64,000 nucleotides of DNA, taken from NCBI GenBank assembly GCA_910574455.1, contig CAJSYZ010000006.1, positions 1,687,376-1,751,375 of the forward strand. The letters run 5' to 3'. The translations under genes were made by a program, and so were the position numbers. Shown piece by piece: positions 56,815 to 64,000 of the stretch (positions are counted from its first letter, which is position 1; each line of letters begins with the position of its first letter). Source of the DNA: Trichaptum fuscoviolaceum. Taxonomy: Eukaryota; Basidiomycota; Agaricomycetes; Hymenochaetales; Trichaptaceae. The notes below the pieces were generated by a model. The model was not told the origin of the DNA and ran no database searches. It was given only the letters and a program-made list of their open reading frames with translations.

Positions 56815-57220
56815 ATGGTAGAACTGGAAACCATATCACTTAAAATTGAATTTGGTGGAGGACTAGAACTACTCTTCTCGAACCAACGAAGCTATAAAAT
56901 ATCCATACCATCACAAATATCCACTGTCTCAGAGTCATCGCAAATTCCTGAATCAAGACCAGCTGATGTCAACTATCTCATCAATTACCTGAAGGACAAT
57001 CTGCTGAAGGAGCGAGCCGAACTATTCGTTGAAAATGGAACAATGTTAGTTCAGCTGTATTTCATGGGTAACCAGATTGTCTTGACGATGATGCAATTAC
57101 AGCCGTCCAGGCATCTTGGTCCTCATTAATGACAGTGATTGGGAGCTTGAGGGCGAAGGAGAGTACCAACTGAAGGCTGGAGATGAGATTGTGTTCATTT
57201 CTACACTTCATGGCGGGTGA
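56815..57220 (+). CDS. URM1: Ubiquitin-related modifier Urm1
   Basis: Two exons, 56815-57044 and 57103-57220, with a 58-base intron, give 115 residues. The start [20 protein letters not shown] is chosen because it begins at the conserved strand; an in-frame upstream ATG at 56740 adds a hydrophobic leader not expected in this protein. Conserved features: [37 protein letters not shown], then across the intron [40 protein letters not shown] and the terminal GG required for thiocarboxylation. Urm1 acts as sulfur carrier for 2-thiolation of tRNA wobble uridine and as a protein modifier, with Uba4. The longer loop between KISIPSQ and DVNYL explains the slightly greater length than the ~99 residues of yeast. 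Confidence 0.95.
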
Positions 57221-58384
57221 TGATACTTGTGCGAGGGCCATGTCACAGCAAATCGTGAGTCCCATCATCCCTCTACAATGCTCTCAGATTGATAATGTGT
57301 AGTAGCCTTAGTAAAAATCATTGTCTTCGAGACTTCACCGACATCGCCTGAATATGGCGTCGACGCTGTGAATTAGCGAGTTATAGGGCCTACGTTATCT
57401 CCTCAAACCCTTTGATCGCTGATAGATCCGGGCCAATAAGCAAGTCATTCCTATCATGTCGATTGCGTATGCTCTTCTATATCGTTCGAGCCAATATTAT
57501 TTGGATGACCTGAACTGGTCTGTCTGACATACCTATATGCCGTCGTTTATCCTAGGCCCCACATTCTAATTTCAAACTGTAAGTATTCTTAGCAAACAAT
57601 GCGGTTAACCTTGCGATCGGTTTGAGGTACTTCAACATCTTGTCCCTTCGAAAACTGGGTTAACTTGGGACGGTAGCCGCGGAACGATGTTGGCTTCCTT
57701 AATTCTCAAGGCATTTTTACACTCAACGTCAAGCGGTTGGAAACACAGAGCCGAAGACAAGTTGTATATATATTCCGACGATTGACTTCTGAATGGCGCC
57801 GACATTTTTCCAACGTCCTCTTCCCCGGAAGCTAAACTGGTCCTATGACGTTTGAGGCCTTGATCAGCTTCGCGTCTTACCTCTTCAAACGCACACGCTG
57901 CCCCTCGGTATATGTCTCCCTTTGTCTTTGCCACTCCCGGTCGGAGTTTCCGTACGGTCATCATGTTACTATTAGACATTTCGGTGTGTATAGTGAGCTT
58001 TTCTTGTCTGAGATATAAATGTACACTCGCTGACAGCTATATTCAAACGCAAGTCACTTGGATTCGTTCATGTTCTCGGACGTACAGAAGCCGATATGTT
58101 GAAGTTCGGCTGTACGCGCTCCACCTAGCGATACATCCATCAGACAAAACAATCAATGGTCGGAAAACATCTCGGATCGACTTGCTTTCGACGACTCTCC
58201 GAATTTGAGCCAGGACGACTTCTACAGTGAAAGCTTTTGCTCGAACATTCGTGCGGTATTGTCAGCGTCTGATACCTTTCTGTCCTGTTTTCAATATAGT
58301 TTCGTCAGGTACAGTATAAAAGGACGTACTACGTGAGTCGTAGTCAGAGACAACAGGCTCTGGATACTCCTCAGATCAGCAGAT
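57221..58384. other. Intergenic region upstream of the AA9 gene
   Basis: About 1.16 kb. The minus-strand frame at 57632-57979 (MMTVRKLRPGVAKTKGDIYR...) has no recognised domain and no intron support; it is possibly chance. A TATA box for the AA9 gene is at 58315. Nothing else was recognised. Confidence 0.45.
58315..58322 (+). promoter_or_regulatory. TATA box of the AA9 gene
   Basis: TATAAAAG, 63-70 bases before the ATG at 58385, typical of strongly regulated secreted-enzyme genes. Confidence 0.6.
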
Positions 58385-59406
58385 ATGTTCGCTAAGACTC
58401 TCATTGCCCTCGGCTCTGCCGCTGTTGTCGCTGCTCATGGTGGCGTCATTGGCTATGACATCTCCAGTACCTACTACCCCGGGTAAGTATCATTTTCCCC
58501 CTCGGATTGGACCTTACTTGCTAAACTCATCTATAGATTCTCTGCATATAATACCCCCACTGGTCAAACCACGATTCAGCGTCAGTGGGCTACTTACAAG
58601 TATGTTTAAGTACTCGATGACACAATACTTATCCTTGCCAACACTCATTCGTCTTTTCCTGCTAATCATCATAGCCCTATCACTGACGTAACGGACCCGG
58701 ACCTTGCATGCAACAACCCCGGTACGACCGTCGACCCGCAGCTCACAGCGACTGTTCCTGCTGGTTCAGCTATCACAGCTTACTGGAACAACCCATGGCC
58801 ACACGCCATCGGTCCTATGATGACCTACATGGCTGTAAATCTCACCTTCCTACGTTCATCGAAGATTAATTGCTGAGATACCGACACAGGACTGCGGTGG
58901 CGACTGCACAAGCGCAGACCCCGCCTCTCTCGACTGGTTCAAGATCGACGAAGCCGGTCTGATCTCTGGAACCGTCGCAGACGGCGTCTGGGGCTCGGGC
59001 GAGATGATCAACAACAATTCCTCGTGGACGTCGACGATCCCCGCCGCAACGCCCAATGGCAACTACATGATCCGGTTCGAGACTCTCGCCATCCACACGG
59101 CGAACCAGCCGCAGTTCTACATGGAATGTGCGCAGCTCACGGTCACTGGCGGTGGAAGCGGCACTCCGGGCCCGACCGTGAAGTTCCCTGGCGGATACAG
59201 CGCAACAGACCCGTAAGCAGTCATGATAATCCCTTTATAATGTCTTGGAAAACTGATTCCTGCCAATCGCCACAGATCTATTGACATTGACGTCTACTCA
59301 TCAACCGCCACGACCTACGCGTAAGTGTCTAGCCCAAATATAAGAACAGAACATACTCTGATAGGTTTTGTGCAGTGTCCCTGGCCCCTCCGTCTGGTCT
59401 GGTTGA
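58385..59406 (+). CDS. AA9 lytic polysaccharide monooxygenase (former GH61)
   Basis: Copper-dependent secreted enzyme that oxidatively cleaves cellulose or related glycans. The signal peptide MFAKTLIALGSAAVVAA is followed directly by HGG, so the mature protein begins with the obligatory His of the copper histidine brace. The second brace residue is in WPHAIGPMMTYM (H-x-x-GP family motif, about 58797-58835), and the axial Tyr region is QFYMECAQL (about 59115). Other family marks: NNPGTTVDPQLTATVPAGSA, DWFKIDEAGL, GSGEMINNNSSWTSTIP and PNGNYMIRFETLAIHTA. Six exons give about 240 residues, ending VPGPSVWSG. There is no linker or CBM1 domain. Expected cofactors are copper and an electron donor. 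It lies alone, upstream of the O-methyltransferase gene on the other strand. Confidence 0.95.
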
Positions 59407-59774
59407 ACAATGACTTGATTAACTGTTCTTGCTGTTAAATAGTTGGCACATGCCTGGCAGTATGGTGATTATTGTGTGTACGATCTCAATTTCCGAGTTA
59501 AAAGCATTTCCTTTGCGGTCATATATATATATATCTGTTCGAATTGAAGAGTGTAACCCCAACATATGTGACTCTTGATACTCGAAGGGAAGACTGTCTC
59601 AACAGGAAAGTGGGTTTTTTCGAGCCATATTAGATCTGCTTTCGCCGAACTAAAACGTCGTATGCGATCTCACAAACATTGATTATTAGCAATCAACCAC
59701 TGATTCAACAAAAATAAAGGTTTAAAGAAAGATAAACAGGTCAGTACGAGAACGCTACTACATAGGAGAAAGGG
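59407..59774. other. 3' intergenic stretch, AA9 / O-methyltransferase
   Basis: About 370 bases between two convergent stop codons. An (AT)n run of about 14 bases is at 59520-59534. Nothing else was seen. Confidence 0.5.
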
Positions 59775-61690
59775 TTAGTTTGGAGTAGCTTCAATCATTG
59801 ATGCCGTTAATCCTAAGGGGTCGACCTGGTAAACCCGTACTATCTTCCATTTCGTTGCGTCAAGCAACTGGACCCATTCTCCGATTGTCCTCTCTTGTCC
59901 GTTCAATAGAGAAAACATCTATGGTTGTGGTTTAGTCGGGCACCCAACCGATGGTGGAATAGTTAATTCCACTCACGTTGAGGTCTACGTGGTAGGCAGT
60001 AGGGCCATAAGCTCCAAGATTCGGCAAAAGCACGTCCGGAACATCTCGTTTGAGCAATCCCGGAATGCTTTCCGCTATTTTATCAGTTCCCTTGCACGCA
60101 TAAGGCACGATGCGGTCCATGATAAGTAGCTTAGTCGATGGAGTTGCAGCGTCGCGAAGGTGTCTAAGTATCGTGTGTGACCTTTCGTTCGACCAATCAT
60201 GAATGACTGTTTTGAGGAAGAAAACAGTCGCGTCCTGAACAACTTGGGGTTGGAAGAAGTCTTGCTCTATACATAGCAACATCGGCCAAATATCGAGAGG
60301 TGTAGCATTCAGGGGCCTCACCTTGGAAAGAAACGCGGCCGGACTTGATAATATCGTTGCTATGTTCTTTCCACCTCTGGAAATTTAAATTCAATGGGCA
60401 TTTTCGCGATAACTGATGGACCATAACGAACCGCTAATCCATCAACGACAACCGCTGGTCTATCTTGGACGATGATGTTTAGATGCTTTTGAGAATCTGC
60501 AAGGAGCTTCGAGACCGTTCCGATCCCGCCTCCAACATCAACTGTTTTGCTTCCCTCTGGCAAACCTGACCAATCAAACACTGGACAGATTGAGCTTTAG
60601 AAGTGCACAGACGGGCAAATGTTGCTATACGTACTTTCAAGTAAACCTTTCACGGGGTCAAACTCCTTGCCGCACAACATGGCGGTGCCGAAGCGCCTAA
60701 GCTCGCGCTCATGGCCGGGTTTTTCGAATGTCTCCCAGAGTGTTTCTTCAGTTCCAAAAGCCCTATTGAAGGGTGATTTCGATGGGTTACCCGTATATGC
60801 GGTCTCAGGATCCGAAAGTGTTTCAAAGAATAAGTTAGCCCCGCGCGCAGTTTCGTGACCTCTGAAGTGATCCCACCGATTAGACATGTTGAATGGAGAG
60901 ATTTAACAGACTAACACATGGCTAATAAACGCAGCCCAACAGGCTTCCGGGTCGTCGAAGTTGTTCTCCGGGCTATGCTATATTCAGTATGTTGAAAGTC
61001 GGTCGCCTTTATTCATTGACTTACTTAGCAAAAAGTAAATCAATATCTTGTCGCTTATCGAGTATGGAGGAGAGACGATTATTTGCGTACACATCTGGGG
61101 AGACTTCTTTGAAGACCGATTGCGTGGCCAAGTATCGAAGAATACGCGCTGCAAGACGAGGTTAATGAAGTGTTCGGATAGTGAAAATGTTGCTATCTGA
61201 CATAGTTTACCAGGATCGGTCCTGGCTTTCAGTGCTATGTCGGCAATGTGCATTCCCTGAATCACAGCGTTAATATCATGTTCTCTAGCCATGTCGAAAA
61301 AGGTAGTAACGTACCGTTGGCCCCGCAGCACGGAGTATTTCAGGAACATGGAGTTCAATCACTGTTCTCAGCGATGCCGGTGTGCAAAACTGCCAGTGAA
61401 AACAGATCATGAGACAGTGATCTTAACAGCCAAATAACTAGCTTACGCACCTCCACAGCATACAACGATAGTGACGCTTTAGCTGGTCTCACAAGCAATG
61501 ATAGCTGACTCGCTGCGGCACATGCCATCATAGCTGCTTGTAAGACTGCCGGGTCTGTGTATGCTCCATCGGACTCTGGAGTATACGGTTCGTCTAGCGG
61601 AGGGAGAGTAATTCCTCGCTGGGAGCAAGATGCTTCGATCGCATCAACTGATTGAGAGATAATATCGACTAACTTTCGTAAGGTAGTCAT
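59775..61690 (-). CDS. SAM-dependent O-methyltransferase (plant COMT-like, fungal secondary metabolism type)
   Basis: Start MTTLRKLVDIISQSVDAIEA (ATG 61688-61690), stop at 59775-59777. The N-terminal dimerisation and winged-helix part includes HIADIALKARTDPGKL and ARILRYLATQSVFKEVSPDV. Then come FDDPEACWAAF, FNRAFGTEETLWETFEKPGH and the SAM-binding motif VDVGGGIGTVSKLL (about 60510-60550) with IIVQDRPAVVVDGLA. The catalytic base region is FFLKTVIHDWSNERSHTILR (His at about 60205), followed by STKLLIMDRIVPYA and the final MFSLLNGQERTIGEWVQLLD. Seven or so short introns; about 480 residues. Such enzymes methylate phenolic hydroxyls in fungal natural products or lignin-derived aromatics. The adjacent P450 on the same strand hints at a shared pathway. 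Confidence 0.88.
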
Positions 61691-62227
61691 TGCAAATCAA
61701 AAGGCCTTGCAAGTGGAAGGTTGAATTGACATGTCCTATGCTTTATATGCAAGGGACAGTGCGATTCAACCGGAATCAGATACTATGCCGGCCGCGCAGG
61801 AGCTTTGAGACAAAGAGGTATCAGAATGCTGTAGGTCATAACTAATTGTGAAGGAACAAAAGAGGGCAACAATGTGATCGTAAAGGTAGAAAAGGGAAAC
61901 TTCGGGCAAGAAACGGACGCGCCGGCTTAAGTTACGACCGCACACTAGGCTGAGAAGAAGGACGTAAGTCACAGCGATGGACGACACTGGAAGCAATGGC
62001 GTAAGGGAAAGTACCATAGTAGGACATTCCGAGAACTGTATGCTGCTGAGTCTTCATACCTAAAACCTGATGCGGCATCGCACGGAGCCCCTTACCCTTG
62101 ATTGAATGGCCTCATGCAAATGGGATAAGATCCAATCATATCCGCCAATGAAATATACAGGGCTCTCATCGATATGTGAGATTAAACCTTCCAAGTTACA
62201 CCGTTGGTACATAATCTGCGCACCGAG
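61691..62227. other. Intergenic region, O-methyltransferase promoter and P450 3' end
   Basis: About 0.54 kb. A TATA-like element (TATAAAG, minus strand, 61741-61747) lies about 50 bases before the O-methyltransferase ATG. The hydrophobic minus-strand frame at 61766-62017 is not supported as a gene. Confidence 0.45.
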
Positions 62228-64000
62228 TCACATTTTGCTAGGATCCCTAACAAGCGCCACCTTCAAGGGCATCGTGCGCTTAGCGTCCAAAGAATTCTTG
62301 GTTGTAGGCGCCGCAATACCTCTCATGACCCATTCAATTTCTTGGGTCCCGGGAGAGAATATGAACGATTCAAGTAGAACAGATAGTACGAGCTCTATGA
62401 GGTATAAAAATAGTGAATAAGTGATGCACTCGAGAAATGTCTGATATAACGTACTCATCTCGAGCTCTGAAAACTTGAAGCCACTTGGAAAACAAATCAC
62501 GTATTGATAAGCACTCGTATAATTTCACTTGGTGCAGACTCACATGCACGCTCTTCCTCCTCCAAGGAAAGTCATCCTTTTCATTATCACCATTGTAAGT
62601 AATTCTCGTAGCGTGAAGACTTAGAAAGAGCGACTTACATGGAAGAGTATACACCCGGAAGGCGCACCTTCGCGACTTCGTCAGGCGACTTGCCCAACCA
62701 CCGCTCAGGTTTCCACTCTTCCGCGTCTTCGCCCCATGCAGCCTTATTTCGGTTGGCATTCAAAATGGAGATAATGACATTTGTATTCTTCTTGATTGGA
62801 ACCTCGCAAATATCAGATTTGCCATCCGCAGATTTGATAGGAAACATGAGGGGAAGAATGACGTCCTTCTGCGTACTATAAGTCAATCATGGATCGGATC
62901 TATTAGTATCGTAAGGCCAGGGCCGAGAGAAAAGAGCTCACGTTCGAGAAATTGATGATACAGGAGGAAAGACACGTAACGTCTCGCGACACACGGCATC
63001 GAGGAACGGAAGACCCATGAGCGCATTATAATCTAGGTCGCCATGTTCTTTCCGTGCAGCCATCACCTCAGTTCTCAATTTCTCTTGCACGTCCTGGTGG
63101 AGGCAAAGTTGGTGAAGAATTCGACTGAGGGCCAGCGTCGTCGTATCATGCCCAGCGAAGATAAATGTGCTAAACGTGACAGGTACTTGTGAGTATACAA
63201 TCGACACAACAAGATAATCAGCATACGCACTTGATCTGGCCCACGACCTCTTCTTCAGGAAGACGGTCCTCTTCGTTGGAGACCATGTTTGCTTTCACTA
63301 TCGACGGTAATTTAGGTAGATCTTCTCGAGCTCTTAATGTTTCACGTCGCATTGACTTACGAAGGATGCTCAGAATATCCTTTCCTTTGCCAATCTGTTG
63401 GACAACCGCCTCTTCCCCCTTCATCAGTGCCTCCTTTTTAGACTCGTAAACAGCCATGGACTCCTCGTGCATAACATCTGTAAACACTTTCGCCTTTCGG
63501 AGAATCTTGACCGGCAATACATTGAGAACTTTACGCCAAAATGAAGGCGTTCCCAGTCGAACCAGATACGGAAGTAATGGTCGTAGAATGAAGAGTGTGG
63601 AGAAAATAGGTCTGCAGTATTTCCAATCAGCTTGGTTTGTTCCTCGATGACGAAAGAAACTATCTTACCCGAATTTCTCAGTCGCTTCATGGTAGCTATT
63701 CGTCTTCGACTCATCCAAGGCGTCAAAGGAATACCCCATGCCACCTTGCCCGATGTATTCCATAGCTGCACGCCCCATCCACATACTCATGTCAAGCTCC
63801 TCCTCCCCAGAACATACTTTCTTCGCTAATACATCTCGCAACTGGTGTGCTATAGGATAAAAGATTGGTGCTAGCTCTCGCATGTGCTTAGGCGAGAAGA
63901 CGGGATTGAGCATTCTTCGCTGCCTGCGGTGATGCTCGCCCAAGGAAGACAGGAGACCGGTACCGAAGATAAGTTTATTTGCCCTTATAAAATGCGTTAG
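62228..64000 (-). CDS. Cytochrome P450 (5' end beyond window)
   Basis: Microsomal P450 missing its N-terminal membrane anchor because the gene runs off the window end. Visible parts, in order: LGEHHRRQRRMLNPVFSP (C-helix W/HxxxR-type region, about 63900), MSMWMGRAAMEYIGQGGMGY, KSKDILSILR-like segment, the I-helix FAGHDTTTLALSRILHQ (about 63150, AG-x-D-T-T), ETLRVFPP (ExxR, about 62965), ANRNKAAWGEDAEEWKPERW (PERW, about 62730) and the heme loop FLGGGRACIGFKFSELEM, split by an intron between Cys and Gly (about 62465-62560). The C-terminal exon ends MPLKVALVRDPSKM. All catalytic motifs are present. Basidiomycete clans with this style include CYP5144/CYP512-like families, but the family is not assigned. 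Same strand as the O-methyltransferase, about 540 bases apart. Confidence 0.9.

Noticed and set aside
57632..57979. 115-codon minus-strand frame upstream of the AA9 gene
   Set aside because: No recognised domain and no splice structure; left as possible chance frame.

Overview
This window is nuclear DNA of a filamentous basidiomycete, most likely an Agaricomycete. The reasons are: many short introns of about 50-70 bases with GT...AG ends inside almost every gene; compact divergent and convergent gene pairs; and a gene set typical of mushroom-forming and wood- or litter-decaying fungi (leucine-rich F-box proteins, an AA9 lytic polysaccharide monooxygenase, a sedolisin, a cytochrome P450, a copper-fist regulator, Zn2Cys6 regulators). 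Nothing bacterial, viral or CRISPR-like was seen.

Layout. 1-2.96 kb: the start of a mitochondrial CoA-binding protein gene (cut by the window edge) and an F-box gene, both on the minus strand. 4.4-9.15 kb: a conserved housekeeping block of a SUZ-domain protein, an M20 dipeptidase (DUG1/CNDP2 type) and the ribosome-associated J-protein zuotin. 10.6-12 kb: a second, unrelated F-box gene. 13.1-17.1 kb: a copper-fist transcription factor convergent with alanine aminotransferase. 17.1-22 kb: sparse DNA with a short tandem repeat and one small secreted protein gene. 22.2-28.3 kb: one very large Zn2Cys6 / fungal_trans regulator gene. 28.3-40.0 kb: an 11.7 kb stretch with no convincing gene, only short broken reading frames. 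40.0-44.6 kb: a USP25/28-like ubiquitin hydrolase homologue that seems to have lost its catalytic cysteine, divergent from an RSC7/SWP82-type chromatin remodelling subunit with an AT-hook array. 45.4-49.3 kb: a second copy, in inverted orientation, of the F-box plus CoA-binding segment that opens the window. 49.9-64 kb: a LYR-motif protein, a secreted sedolisin, a mitochondrial Obg GTPase (MTG2 type) divergent from URM1, an AA9 LPMO, a SAM O-methyltransferase and a P450 cut by the window end.

How things fit together. Most genes are independent housekeeping functions (translation: zuotin, URM1, MTG2; chromatin: RSC7; amino acid and peptide metabolism: ALT, M20). The right end is an accessory stretch of secreted degradative enzymes (sedolisin, AA9) followed by an O-methyltransferase and a P450. 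Two regulators in the window could in principle bear on such functions (copper-fist factor and copper-dependent AA9; the large Zn2Cys6 factor), but nothing in the sequence proves a link.

The strongest structural observation is the inverted segmental duplication whose arms lie at both ends of about 42.5 kb of unique sequence. Its two coding parts are well conserved while the DNA between them has decayed. Exon boundaries given here were placed by hand from splice consensus and family conservation; where they are only approximate this is stated.
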